Positions 14,756 to 22,692 are shown, counted from the first letter of the stretch. The stretch is 25,269 nucleotides of DNA from an uncultured Alphaproteobacteria bacterium (GCA_910577205.1 CAJTMA010000021.1:1-25269); one strand, 5' to 3'. Notes: a model not told the origin generated them from the letters alone. Numbers and translations: made by a program.

Positions 14756-15103
14756 ATCATTAAGAACAATTTCTTCCCAAGTCTTCAAACCGATTTTGCT
14801 CCAATCAACCGGTATTTTTTCCACCATCTGCATATCGGCATAATAACTCTCTTTGATGTTCTCCAAAATGGTTTCCACCATTACCACCCGCTTAGCCTTA
14901 CGCAATTGAGCCCGTACTTCCGGATGAATATAATCTAAAATAATCCGTTCTTCAGGCCGGCGCATAAAAATCGCATGATCATACCCGTCATAAATAATCC
15001 GCGGCTCATCGGGATGTGCTTTTTTTGCCTGAAGAAAAACATATAAATCTCCTTGCTCCCCTTCGGCAATAACAAATTTATTCTCAGTCGTATAGCCTGA
15101 CAT
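14744..15103 (-). CDS. Uncharacterised small protein, about 119 residues
   Basis: I do not recognise the family. The protein is cytoplasmic, mixed alpha/beta, with a PRIIYDGYDHAIFMRRPEERIILDYI core and a C-terminal DWSKIGLKTWEEI. I prefer the ATG at 15101-15103 because AGGGA lies 10 bases upstream. The in-frame GTG at 15122-15124 would overlap the preceding gene by 17 bases and has no ribosome site. It is the second gene of a two-gene unit with 15108-15296, 4 bases apart, and ends in a terminator. Nothing in the sequence indicates a function. Confidence 0.65.
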   Translation of the reverse strand: MSGYTTENKFVIAEGEQGDLYVFLQAKKAHPDEPRIIYDGYDHAIFMRRPEERIILDYIHPEVRAQLRKAKRVVMVETILENIKESYYADMQMVEKIPVDWSKIGLKTWEEIVLNDKQA

Positions 15104-15107
15104 CAGA

Positions 15108-15296
15108 TTAATAGTCCCTGCCACGATTAATCAGCGAAAGATTAACAGATTTCTCTTCCGGTGTCTTAAATAAAGCGGCAACCGCCTTTAAAGTCTGCTT
15201 CAAATCACCTTCAGCTTCTCTGCTTCCAGACGGCTGGCTGCCACATACAAAATGACGACCATGGGCAAGCATAACAGGTGCATTTTCATAACTCAT
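15108..15296 (-). CDS. Uncharacterised 62-residue protein
   Basis: This short frame has a strong AGGAG at a good distance from its ATG (15294-15296), a promoter 33 bases upstream, and tight linkage to the next gene, so it is probably real. The sequence is soluble, with HGRHFVCGSQPSG near the N-terminus and a helical middle (EAEGDLKQTLKAVAALF). No family is recognised. It may be a partner of the 119-residue protein. Confidence 0.6.
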   Translation of the reverse strand: MSYENAPVMLAHGRHFVCGSQPSGSREAEGDLKQTLKAVAALFKTPEEKSVNLSLINRGRDY

Positions 15297-15328
15297 ATCG
15301 ACTCTCCTGCGATGATTATTTTAAATTA

Positions 15329-15357
15329 ATTTTATCACTTTAGACAAAATTAATCAA
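15329..15357 (-). promoter_or_regulatory. Promoter of the small gene pair
   Basis: On the - strand, TTGATT (15352-15357) and TAAAAT (15329-15334) have a 17-base spacer containing TTTTGTCTA (15341-15349). The -10 is about 33 bases from the ATG. Confidence 0.5.
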
Positions 15358-15427
15358 CATAAACTGTAATAAATTAAGCATAGATATATTAAAAAGCAAT
15401 TAATTAATCAGAGATATACAGACCAAA

Positions 15428-15460
15428 AGAAAACCGCCTGTCTGCCAAGCGGTTTTTCTC
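15428..15460 (-). terminator. Terminator downstream of sodB
   Basis: AAAACCGC and GCGGTTTT flank an 11-base loop, with T's following on both strands. It closes the fliI-fliJ-sodB unit. Confidence 0.75.
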
Positions 15461-15478
15461 GTCAAAATTCCTGATTGG

Positions 15479-16051
15479 CTAAAATTTAACCAAATGGTCC
15501 AAAAATGCAGAAACAAAATCAGCGCGACGGTTCTGATAATCCAAATAATACGCGTGCTCCCACACATCACAAGTGACAATCGGTGTCAGACCATGAGCCA
15601 AAGGCGTATCGGCATTTGAGGTTTTTATAACCTGCAACTTGCCGTCTTTACCTTCAACTAACCATGCCCAACCAGAACCGAATTGAGATACTGCGGCATT
15701 TTTAAAATCTTCTTTGAATTTATCATAACTGCCAAAATCACGCTCGATGCGGTCTTTTAATTCGCCTTTAGGTTCTTGTCCGCCATCGGGCACCATGCTA
15801 TTCCAGAAAAAGGCGTGATTCCATGCCTGAGCTGCATTATTAAAGATACCTGTAAACTCAGGGCGGCCAACAGTTGCCTTAATAATATCCTCCAAGCTCA
15901 TATTTTCAAATTCTGTGTCTTTTACCAGATTATTCAAATTATCAACATAAGCCTTATGATGTTTGCCATAATGAAATTCCATCGTATTTTCCGAGATATA
16001 CGGTTCTAATGCATCTTTGGCATAAGGCAGTTCCGGTAATTCAAAAGTCAT
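15479..16051 (-). CDS. sodB: Iron-type superoxide dismutase
   Basis: The 190-residue enzyme converts superoxide to peroxide and oxygen in the cytoplasm. Metal ligands are H27, H79, D162 and H166 (DVWEHAYY), and the order NHAFFWNS, then GSGWAWLV, is that of Fe/Mn SODs. The NTPLAHG-like segment (here ADTPLAHG) and the overall length fit the Fe type, although metal choice cannot be fixed from sequence alone. AGGAG precedes the ATG by 7 bases. It starts 20 bases after the fliJ stop with no terminator between, so co-transcription with the flagellar export genes is likely. Confidence 0.95.
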   Translation of the reverse strand: MTFELPELPYAKDALEPYISENTMEFHYGKHHKAYVDNLNNLVKDTEFENMSLEDIIKATVGRPEFTGIFNNAAQAWNHAFFWNSMVPDGGQEPKGELKDRIERDFGSYDKFKEDFKNAAVSQFGSGWAWLVEGKDGKLQVIKTSNADTPLAHGLTPIVTCDVWEHAYYLDYQNRRADFVSAFLDHLVKF

Positions 16052-16071
16052 CCTCGTTCTCCTGTCATAAA

Positions 16072-16488
16072 TTATTTGTTATTCTTTATATAAGTATTCG
16101 TTCCGATTTCATCAAGCGCCTTTTGCGTTTTTAATTCATCTTCTTTTTCCCGACGCTCTGTCCGTTGCCGGTCGACAATTTCATAAGTTTTTTGTTCCTT
16201 AAACATATCCGCCATCACATCCCGCTCCTGTTCGATTTTGGCATCTAACGCGGCAATTTGGCTTTCCAACTTTTCCCGCTGCTGCATATAGCGTTTGACA
16301 TAAGCGCCAAAATCTCCCATCCCGGAATTACTTCTCGCAAATTCTTTTTCCTGTTCAAAAGCCTGATTAAGCTGCTCCAACTGCGCCTGCAAAACATCCT
16401 GCCGATTCACTAAGTCTGCCAAAATCTTGCGCTGCTCATCAATATTAAATTTTTGTATCCGGTTCAAAACCTGCAAGGAATTTTTCAT
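16072..16488 (-). CDS. fliJ: Flagellar export protein FliJ
   Basis: The 138-residue protein is almost entirely helical and charged with regular heptads, as expected for FliJ, the coiled-coil stalk that inserts into the FliI hexamer and helps chaperone recycling. FliJ proteins diverge strongly, so the call relies mainly on size, coiled-coil character and position directly after fliI. AGGGA, which forms the last codons of fliI, lies 8 bases before its ATG, so the two are coupled (4-base gap). Confidence 0.85.
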   Translation of the reverse strand: MKNSLQVLNRIQKFNIDEQRKILADLVNRQDVLQAQLEQLNQAFEQEKEFARSNSGMGDFGAYVKRYMQQREKLESQIAALDAKIEQERDVMADMFKEQKTYEIVDRQRTERREKEDELKTQKALDEIGTNTYIKNNK

Positions 16489-16492
16489 TTAA

Positions 16493-17863
16493 TTATCCCT
16501 GCGCTGCGGCAAAAGGAGTATCCAAAATTTCTTTAAGCTGCTGATAGCCTTCGCTCAAAGAAACTTTTTCGCCTTTGGTCTGCGATAGAAAAGCCTCAAT
16601 TTTCGGATAATAGAAAATAGCTTCATCCACTTCTCTGCTTGAACCGGCCTTATAAGCTCCCAGGCGAATAAGCTCTGCCATATCTTCATAAGCCGCAATA
16701 TACTTCCGTGCCTTAGAAACCAAAGCAAATTCTTCCGGCGTATCACAATCAGGCATCGTACGCGAAATAGAGCGCAGAATATTAATCGCCGGATACCTGT
16801 TTCTCTCAGCAATCGAACGATCAAGCACAATATGCCCGTCCAAAATCGACCGCACGGCATCCGCCACCGGTTCATTATGGTCATCGCCATCCACCAACAC
16901 GGTAAACAAACCGGTAATTGTGCCACAACCAGCCCCTGGCCCTGCCCGCTCCAAAAGACGCGGCAGCTCGGCAAACACACTCGGCGTATATCCCTTGGAA
17001 GCGGGAGGCTCGCCGACAGACAAAGAAATCTCGCGCTGCGCCATGGCAAAACGGGTAATCGAATCCATCATGCATAAAACATCTTTGTTCAAATCCCGAA
17101 AATATTCGGCAACAGCCATTGTCACATATGCGGCCTGACGGCGCATCAGCGGGCTTTCATCAGAAGTCGCCATCACCAATACCGATTTTTCCAAACCTTC
17201 CGCGCCTAACACATCTTCCACAAACTCCTTGGCTTCCCGGCCTCTCTCGCCGATAAGCCCGATAACCGACACATCCGAACTGGTATGCTTAGCCATCATC
17301 GACATCAATGTGGACTTTCCGACGCCTGATCCGGCGAAAATCCCCATACGCTGCCCTCTGCAAATCGTCAGAAAAGTATTAACTGCCCGCACGCCAAGAT
17401 CCACCTTGCCGCAAACCCGGTCACGAAAAGCCGCAGGCGGCGGAGAAGCTTTAATATAATAAGGCTTGCTGCCTTTAATCAACGGACCTTTGCCGTCAAT
17501 GGCCTCTCCAAAGGCATTAACGATTCGCCCCAGCCAAGATATGTGCGGATAAATCACCGGCGCGGCATTCTCGACATCCACCCGGCAGCCTGGCCCTATT
17601 CCCTGCAAAGAGCCATAAGGCATAAGCAACAGCTTATCTCCTTTGAAACTTACCAATTCACAAGGGACAATCGTCTTATGGGTTGTATGGACATTACAAC
17701 GGTCACCGATAGTCAGCGGCGCACGAATGCCGCTCACCTCCACAAACAGGCCTTGAACAGCCGTTACCCGCCCAAAATAGGCGCTTTGTTCCAGCTTATT
17801 TATCTCGCCAATAATATTATCCAGCCGCAGTGACAATTCCATCTCCCCTTCAGTCACAGTCAT
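16493..17863 (-). CDS. fliI: Flagellum-specific ATPase FliI
   Basis: This 456-residue ATPase energises the flagellar type III export apparatus on the cytoplasmic side. It has an N-terminal beta barrel, a Walker A loop GSGVGKST with K183, the GLIGERGREAKEF segment, a Walker B strand (VLCMMDSITRFAMAQREI) and the SVGEPPASKGYTPSVFAELPRLLERAG stretch typical of FliI/YscN rather than the F1 beta subunit. The ATG at 17861-17863 has only a weak ribosome site; an ATG seven codons in has GGGG too close. It is head-to-head with ctrA, and CtrA controls flagellar genes in alphaproteobacteria. Confidence 0.95.
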   Translation of the reverse strand: MTVTEGEMELSLRLDNIIGEINKLEQSAYFGRVTAVQGLFVEVSGIRAPLTIGDRCNVHTTHKTIVPCELVSFKGDKLLLMPYGSLQGIGPGCRVDVENAAPVIYPHISWLGRIVNAFGEAIDGKGPLIKGSKPYYIKASPPPAAFRDRVCGKVDLGVRAVNTFLTICRGQRMGIFAGSGVGKSTLMSMMAKHTSSDVSVIGLIGERGREAKEFVEDVLGAEGLEKSVLVMATSDESPLMRRQAAYVTMAVAEYFRDLNKDVLCMMDSITRFAMAQREISLSVGEPPASKGYTPSVFAELPRLLERAGPGAGCGTITGLFTVLVDGDDHNEPVADAVRSILDGHIVLDRSIAERNRYPAINILRSISRTMPDCDTPEEFALVSKARKYIAAYEDMAELIRLGAYKAGSSREVDEAIFYYPKIEAFLSQTKGEKVSLSEGYQQLKEILDTPFAAAQG

Positions 17864-17958
17864 ACTTCATATAAACATATAAGATTTATCCTATAAAATA
17901 TATGCTTTTACATATTTTTCCCATGTTTTTTAGACATCCGAAACGAATAATCCGCTCT

Positions 17959-18023
17959 TGTTAATAATTATTAACAGGCTGCTTAAAAAAATTAACAAAT
18001 AAAAATTTAACGGCTATTATTAA
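17959..18023. promoter_or_regulatory. Cluster of TTAA/TTAAC elements upstream of ctrA
   Basis: A perfect 18-bp palindrome (17959-17976) holds two TTAA boxes, and further TTAA or TTAAC boxes begin at 17983, 17992, 18007 and 18020. CtrA recognises TTAA-N7-TTAA(C). None of the spacings here is exactly 7; the nearest are 6 and 8. Autoregulation and fliI control are plausible, but the region is AT-rich. Confidence 0.4.
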
Positions 18024-18062
18024 GCCATCTGAGAAAGATTTTAATTTTTGAAGGAGCAGACA

Positions 18063-18752
18063 ATGCGGGTTTTATTAGTTGAAGATGATTACGCCATCTC
18101 TCAAAGTATTGAGACTATGCTAAAAAAAGAAGGAATGATAGTTGACACTACCGACCTTGGCGAAGACGGTTTGGAAATTGGCAAATTATATGACTATGAC
18201 ATTATTATCCTTGATTTAATGCTGCCGGATATGAACGGTTATGAAGTTTTGAAAAATCTCCGCGCATCAAAAGTAAACACGCCTGTATTGATTTTGTCCG
18301 GCTTATCCGAACCGGATAAAAAAGTCAAAGGCCTGGGTTATGGCGCAGATGACTACCTGACCAAACCGTTTGATAAAGCAGAACTTCTGGCCCGCATCCA
18401 AGCTGTTGTCCGCCGCTCCAAAGGCCATTCAAATTCAATCATCCGTACCGGCGATGTTGAAGTCAATCTGGATACGCAAACTGTTACTGTCGGCACCAAA
18501 ACCCTGCACCTCACCGGCAAAGAATACGGCATTATGGAATTGCTGTCCCTGCGCAAAGGCTCTACCCTGAATAAAGACCAGTTCTTAAACCACCTTTACG
18601 GCGGCATTGATGAACCCGAATTAAAAATTATTGACGTCTTCATCTGCAAATTGCGTAAGAAATTGGAAAAAGCCTCCGGCGGTAAGAATTATATCGAAAC
18701 CGTCTGGGGACGCGGCTACGTTCTGCGCGACCCGGATGAACCAAAAAAATAA
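18063..18752 (+). CDS. ctrA: Cell-cycle master response regulator CtrA
   Basis: The 229-residue OmpR-type regulator has a receiver domain (about 1-118) with the acidic pair E8-D9/D10, phospho-acceptor D51 (ILDLMLP) and the switch Lys in DDYLTKPF. This is followed by a winged-helix DNA-binding domain ending ETVWGRGYVLRDP. The C-terminal region and the D51 position match Caulobacter CtrA, which controls replication origin firing, division and flagellar genes. I chose the ATG at 18063, with AAGGAG 7 bases upstream, over the longer frame starting at 18048 that would include the ribosome site. A terminator follows shared with a convergent HTH gene. The C-terminus lacks the AA degradation tag of Caulobacter CtrA (it ends PKK). 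Confidence 0.95.
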   Translation: MRVLLVEDDYAISQSIETMLKKEGMIVDTTDLGEDGLEIGKLYDYDIIILDLMLPDMNGYEVLKNLRASKVNTPVLILSGLSEPDKKVKGLGYGADDYLTKPFDKAELLARIQAVVRRSKGHSNSIIRTGDVEVNLDTQTVTVGTKTLHLTGKEYGIMELLSLRKGSTLNKDQFLNHLYGGIDEPELKIIDVFICKLRKKLEKASGGKNYIETVWGRGYVLRDPDEPKK

Positions 18753-18762
18753 AATCTTTCAA

Positions 18763-18790
18763 AAAACCCCGCTGAACAGCGGGGTTTTCT
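18763..18790. terminator. Bidirectional terminator
   Basis: AAAACCCCGCT (18763-18773) pairs with AGCGGGGTTTT (18778-18788) with loop GAAC. It lies between ctrA and the convergent HTH gene. Confidence 0.9.
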
Positions 18791-18792
18791 TT

Positions 18793-19038
18793 TCAGGAAA
18801 CAAACTCTATTTTTATTTTTCTATCAAATATCGAAGCCAAATAATTTAACTCACCGATATTAAGCGTTGTCCGACTGTCAATGATGGCTTGTAAATGCAT
18901 TGGCTGCCAACTGGTAATCTGCACTAATTCTGCGATGCTCAAACTATTTTCGGCTAATAGATTTTTCAAATTCCGAGCAATATCCTGCCGCAGATATTGC
19001 AAATTAATTAAACGTTGTCTTTTTTCCAACATCTTCAA
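18793..19038 (-). CDS. Small helix-turn-helix (XRE-like) protein
   Basis: The 81-residue protein is basic at the start and then has the layout of a Cro/CI-type HTH: NLKNLLAENSLSIAELVQITSW as helices one and two, QPMHLQAIIDSR as the recognition region, and a closing LNIGELNYLASIFD helix. GGAG lies 7 bases before the ATG (19036-19038). It is a single gene convergent with ctrA. It could be a transcription regulator or an antitoxin without a visible toxin. The target is unknown. Confidence 0.65.
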   Translation of the reverse strand: MKMLEKRQRLINLQYLRQDIARNLKNLLAENSLSIAELVQITSWQPMHLQAIIDSRTTLNIGELNYLASIFDRKIKIEFVS

Positions 19039-19099
19039 ACTCCATTTTTGTTTAGCATCCCATTAACCGCATTGCGAAAACAGATAATGAGATTGAATT

Positions 19100-19258
19100 A
19101 AAACAAAACCCACCTTTACAAAAAGGTGGGGGAGTTCGAAACTGTGAAAGAAACAGTCCGGGTTATTCGACATAAGCTTATATCCCCGGCTCCCCTCAAA
19201 AGGAGTCGTTCTTTTCTTTCAGGAGTTTCGATACTCCACAAACCATCTCTGGCTTGCA
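19100..19258 (-). ncRNA. Probable structured small RNA, about 159 nt, unidentified
   Basis: No frame here codes, but the - strand shows a promoter, a long stem and a terminator in the right order. The arms 19213-19237 and 19131-19153 pair over more than 20 bases with a few bulges. Inside lie CCGGG/CCCGG and CTCC/GGAG hairpins. The 3' end is a perfect 9-bp hairpin (19122-19130 with 19109-19117) followed by TTTTGTTTT. A rod with an internal loop at about 160 nt would fit a 6S-like RNA, but I see no diagnostic sequence, and SRP RNA, RNase P and tmRNA signatures are absent. Confidence 0.55.
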
Positions 19259-19264
19259 AAAATG

Positions 19265-19292
19265 ATTGTAAGACAAAATAGTTAATTTGCAA
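19265..19292 (-). promoter_or_regulatory. Promoter of the structured RNA
   Basis: On the - strand, TTGCAA (19287-19292) and TACAAT (19265-19270) have a 16-base spacer that ends in TTTTGTCT, the same arrangement seen at 22664 and 24264. Confidence 0.5.
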
Positions 19293-19360
19293 CTAATATC
19301 TAAAATCAGCCTAATGTAAAAACATGAGAAAGCTAAAACCCGATATATGAGGCTAGACAA

Positions 19361-19488
19361 AATAAAACTTGGAGAATGAGGCGAGTAGTAAGAAATAAAG
19401 GCGGAAGTACCGCAGCGTACATAGACGTACGTGAGGACACTTCCGACCTGTAATTTCTGTACTAATCGACCATTATACAAGTTTTATT
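19361..19488. repeat. 128-bp imperfect palindromic element
   Basis: The ends AATAAAACTTG (19361-19371) and CAAGTTTTATT (19478-19488) are exact inverses, and the arms continue to pair with few mismatches through CGGAAGT/ACTTCCG to a GTACATAGACGTACG tip. It includes the last codon and stop of the MacB-type permease. It could be a MITE or an ERIC-like intergenic repeat, or a very long terminator hairpin. Confidence 0.7.
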
Positions 19489-20713
19489 CGTAGCGGAGAG
19501 CATTTATCGGATTCAACAACGAAGCCTTATACGCCGGGTAAAACCCGAAAAAGAGCCCGACAATACCAGAAAAAGTAAATGGCAAAAGAATATAGATAAG
19601 GGATACTTTGGCTGGAAGAGAACTAAAATAAGCAACGGCAAAGGCACCGCCAATACCTATTGCGACACCGGCTAAGCCGCCGATGAGAGATAGAACCAGA
19701 GATTCCATCAGGAATTGCCAGCGAATATCCCACGACTTAGCACCGATAGCCATACGAATACCTATCTCGCGCGTCCGCTCGGTAACTGAAACCAACATGA
19801 TATTCATGATACCGATACCTCCCACCAATAAGGAAATCGACGCAATAGAACCCAGCAGGATTGTCATAATCTTGGTAGAATTCTCCATCATCTCCATCAT
19901 TTGTGTCAGGTTCATTATCACAAAATCATCCTCTTTATTCGCTCCCAGATTATGCCTTTGGCGTAATAACTGACGGATTTCATCTTGCGCACTATAAGTG
20001 CTTTCGGCATCAACAGCCTGCAACATAACAAATTTCACTTGATCAGGAAAACGAATGCCCATCACTTTTTTCTGAGCTGTGGTAATCGGTATAAATACCA
20101 CATCATCTTGATCCATGCCCATGCCGTTTTCACCGCGTTTTTCTAAAACGCCGATAACTTGAAACGGCAGCCCTTTGATACGAATTGTCTTGTTCAACGG
20201 ATCAACGTCCCCAAACAATTCATTAACCACCGTCTGCCCCAGAATGGCGGTTTTAGATGCATTTTTAACATCACTGTTGTTAAACATCCGCCCATAGGCC
20301 AAGTTCCATTCTTTGATTTGAAAATTGCGGCGATCCGTCCCGGTAATCTGCGTTGCCCAGTTGGCATTGCCGTGAACAATCTGTGCCGTTTCTTCCAAAA
20401 TCGGCGCAGCCAGTTTAATTTTGCTAATTTTGGCCTGAATAGCATCACCATCGCTTTTCTTCATGGTCGGCTGCGATCCATGGCCGCCGCGCGCACCGCT
20501 GGATGTCGCCACACCGGAACGCACAATCAGCAAATTAGACCCCATGGTTTTCATTTCATTTTGCAGTGATATCTGCGCCCCATTACCAATAGAAAGCATA
20601 ATAATCACGGCCGCCACCCCGATAATGATACCAAGGCTGGTTAAAATCGAGCGCATTTTATTAGCTTTAATCGCCCGCAGAGCAATGCTGGATACTGTCG
20701 TCAAATCAATCAT
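19484..20713 (-). CDS. MacB-type ABC transporter permease
   Basis: This 409-residue permease has the MacB/FtsX type VII layout: a membrane helix at about 21-42, a large periplasmic domain (about 50-280), and three more helices clustered at the end (roughly 284-312, 330-361 and 370-395). The motifs MRSILTSLGIIIGVAAVI and VTERTREIGIRMAIGA are diagnostic. Unlike classical MacB, the ATPase is a separate upstream protein, with an 8-base overlap. The complex is predicted to push substrates from the periplasm outward with a MacA-like adaptor and a TolC-like channel encoded elsewhere. The substrate (antibiotic, peptide or lipoprotein) is unknown. Confidence 0.9.
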   Translation of the reverse strand: MIDLTTVSSIALRAIKANKMRSILTSLGIIIGVAAVIIMLSIGNGAQISLQNEMKTMGSNLLIVRSGVATSSGARGGHGSQPTMKKSDGDAIQAKISKIKLAAPILEETAQIVHGNANWATQITGTDRRNFQIKEWNLAYGRMFNNSDVKNASKTAILGQTVVNELFGDVDPLNKTIRIKGLPFQVIGVLEKRGENGMGMDQDDVVFIPITTAQKKVMGIRFPDQVKFVMLQAVDAESTYSAQDEIRQLLRQRHNLGANKEDDFVIMNLTQMMEMMENSTKIMTILLGSIASISLLVGGIGIMNIMLVSVTERTREIGIRMAIGAKSWDIRWQFLMESLVLSLIGGLAGVAIGIGGAFAVAYFSSLPAKVSLIYILLPFTFSGIVGLFFGFYPAYKASLLNPINALRYE

Positions 20714-21410
20714 GATTCTTATCTTTCTCTAATTTTTCATCAGAACTGATTTCCCCATCCACAATGCGGATAATTCTGTCTGCATAGCGAGCAATATCTT
20801 CTTCATGGGTTACCAAAATAATCGTCCGTTTTAATTCATGGTTTAACCGCGTAAACAGCCCCATAATTTCAACACTCATCTTTGTATCAAGATTTCCCGT
20901 CGGCTCATCGGCAAAGACAATCGGCGCGTTATTAACAATCGCCCGGGCAATTGCCACACGTTGCTGCTGCCCTCCCGATAATTGATTAGGTTGATGATAC
21001 ATCCTTTTATCCAGCCCAACCTGCTTTAATGCGGCAACCGCGCGTTTTTGCCGCTCATCAGCGGCAACTTGAGCATAAACCATCGGCAGTTCAACATTTT
21101 CCAAAGCCGTTGTCCGCGATAACAAGTTAAAACCTTGAAACACAAAACCAATCTTCTGGTTGCGGATTTCCGCCAGTTCATCCGCCGACAACTTCTCAAC
21201 ATTTTTGCCATCCAGCTGGTAATGCCCCGAACTAGGCTTGTCCAGACAACCGAGAATATTCATCAAAGTCGATTTGCCCGAGCCGGACGGCCCCATAATC
21301 GCCACAAACTCCCCGCTTTCGATTGTCAGACTGATACCTTTGAGAATTTTAAGATTCAGCCCGTCCAGAGGATAAGATTTGGTAATATTTTTCAGTTCAA
21401 TCAAAGCCAT
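20706..21410 (-). CDS. MacB-type ABC transporter ATP-binding protein
   Basis: The 234-residue ATPase carries Walker A GPSGSGKST at 40-48, a Q-loop (FVFQGFNLL), the signature LSGGQQQR, Walker B with catalytic Glu (IVFADEPTGNLDT) and the H-loop His (VTHEED). This is the LolD/MacB nucleotide-binding family. LolD is less likely because the neighbours are a MacB-type permease and a membrane fusion protein. The ATG overlaps the MacA-like stop as TAATG, so all three genes are translationally coupled. Confidence 0.93.
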   Translation of the reverse strand: MALIELKNITKSYPLDGLNLKILKGISLTIESGEFVAIMGPSGSGKSTLMNILGCLDKPSSGHYQLDGKNVEKLSADELAEIRNQKIGFVFQGFNLLSRTTALENVELPMVYAQVAADERQKRAVAALKQVGLDKRMYHQPNQLSGGQQQRVAIARAIVNNAPIVFADEPTGNLDTKMSVEIMGLFTRLNHELKRTIILVTHEEDIARYADRIIRIVDGEISSDEKLEKDKNHD

Positions 21411-22570
21411 TAGCGCGGCATCCTCATACGCATTGCACGACCGCCGGCGGGAAGCGAAGCGGCTTCATCAGTAATAATTTCCATCCCTTCGCGGAGATTT
21501 TCGCCCGTAATTTCAGTAAAATCCTCATCGGCCACACCGGTTTTTATGACAATCCGGCTAGGCTGCCCGTCATCCAGCGTCCATATGCCCTTGTCCTTGT
21601 AGCGCTTTGTTTCCCCATTATCATCCGTTACAAAAAAGCGCAGCGCCTTATTGGGAACAAGCAAAATGCCTTTCTTTTCAGCCGTAATAATCTCCACATT
21701 GGCGGTCATTCCCGGTTTTAACTTCAAATCGGCATTATCAACTTCAATAATGACCTCATAAGTGACCACATTTGAGGTGTTAATCGCTTCATTGCGAACC
21801 TGCATTACTTTTCCGTAAAACACTTCATCGGGAAAACTGTCTACGCTAAACTCAACCACCTGCCCGTTCTTAACCTTGGCAATATCAGCTTCCACCACTG
21901 AGGCTTCAATCTGCATTTTAGTCAAATCCTCGGCCACATTAAACAAAGTCGGTGTCTGAAAACTCGCGGCTACCGTTTGTCCGACCTCAACTTCTTTAGA
22001 AACGACAATACCGTCAACCGGAGAAATAATTTTGGTATAGCGCAATTCAGTTTCCGCGGCATCTAAAGCCGCTTGCGCCTGCTCAACCTGCGCTTTTTTC
22101 AAAGCCACCTGCGCCACGGCATTGTTATACTCTTTCTCTGACAAATCTAATTCTTTATCCGCCGAATAGCGGGAAGCATTAAGTTTTTTAATCCGCCCTA
22201 ATTGCTTCTTGGCATAATCGACCTCGTTTTCAGCCACTTGAACCTCAGCCTTGGCAACATTCAATGCCGCGCGGCGCTGTCCGACCGTCGCTTCAAATAA
22301 TGCCGGATCAATTCGTGCCAACAACTGGTCTTTTTTCACTTCAGAATTATAATCAACATAAATCTCAGAGATAGTGCCAGACACCTGCGTCCCGATATTA
22401 ACCGTCGAAATCGGATTAATTGTCCCTGAGGCTGTTATTTTTTCAACAATATCGCCCTTAGCCAGCTTATGGGTCAGATACGACGCCCCTTGCCCGTCCG
22501 TTCTGAAATACCAACTGGCCAAACCGCCGAAAATCCCGGCTAAAACAATTATTTTCACACTTTTATTCAT
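21410..22570 (-). CDS. MacA-type periplasmic adaptor (membrane fusion protein)
   Basis: With the ATG at 22568-22570 the protein has 386 residues (AGAGGG upstream; the in-frame TTG just before is less likely). An N-terminal hydrophobic helix anchors it, followed by a lipoyl half (GTVNIGTQVSGTI type), a coiled-coil hairpin at about 95-180, the second lipoyl half (ISPVDGIVVSKEVEVGQTV), and beta-barrel and membrane-proximal domains. It links the ABC pump to an outer-membrane channel. Only the first gene of this three-gene unit has a free-standing ribosome site. No outer-membrane factor gene is in the window. Confidence 0.92.
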   Translation of the reverse strand: MNKSVKIIVLAGIFGGLASWYFRTDGQGASYLTHKLAKGDIVEKITASGTINPISTVNIGTQVSGTISEIYVDYNSEVKKDQLLARIDPALFEATVGQRRAALNVAKAEVQVAENEVDYAKKQLGRIKKLNASRYSADKELDLSEKEYNNAVAQVALKKAQVEQAQAALDAAETELRYTKIISPVDGIVVSKEVEVGQTVAASFQTPTLFNVAEDLTKMQIEASVVEADIAKVKNGQVVEFSVDSFPDEVFYGKVMQVRNEAINTSNVVTYEVIIEVDNADLKLKPGMTANVEIITAEKKGILLVPNKALRFFVTDDNGETKRYKDKGIWTLDDGQPSRIVIKTGVADEDFTEITGENLREGMEIITDEAASLPAGGRAMRMRMPR

Positions 22571-22663
22571 CAATTTGTGCCCTCTGATTATGCTAAAGCT
22601 AAGAATTTTTACTAATATAAGCCAATTTATTTAAAATTATATAAAAAATTTTTCAAATAAACC

Positions 22664-22692
22664 TTGTCAAACCTTTCGTTTTTGTCTATATT
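22664..22692 (+). promoter_or_regulatory. Promoter of the 22784-23752 unit
   Basis: TTGTCA (22664-22669), a 17-base spacer ending TTTTTGTC, and TATATT (22687-22692). The -35 overlaps a TTGACA on the opposite strand (22665-22670), facing the MacA-like gene. Confidence 0.65.

Noticed and set aside
14572..14769. Reading frame crossing tRNA-Glu on the - strand
   Set aside because: It runs through the tRNA and two terminators and has no start signal.
19100..19258. SRP RNA or RNase P RNA as identity of the structured RNA
   Set aside because: The conserved SRP tetraloop/asymmetric loop sequence and the RNase P core sequences are not present.
19361..19488. True ERIC element
   Set aside because: Length and tip resemble ERIC, but the arms do not match the enterobacterial consensus as I remember it; called only a palindromic element.
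20706..21410. LolD of lipoprotein sorting
   Set aside because: The ATPase motifs fit LolD too, but the coupled MacB-type permease and MacA-like adaptor point to efflux.
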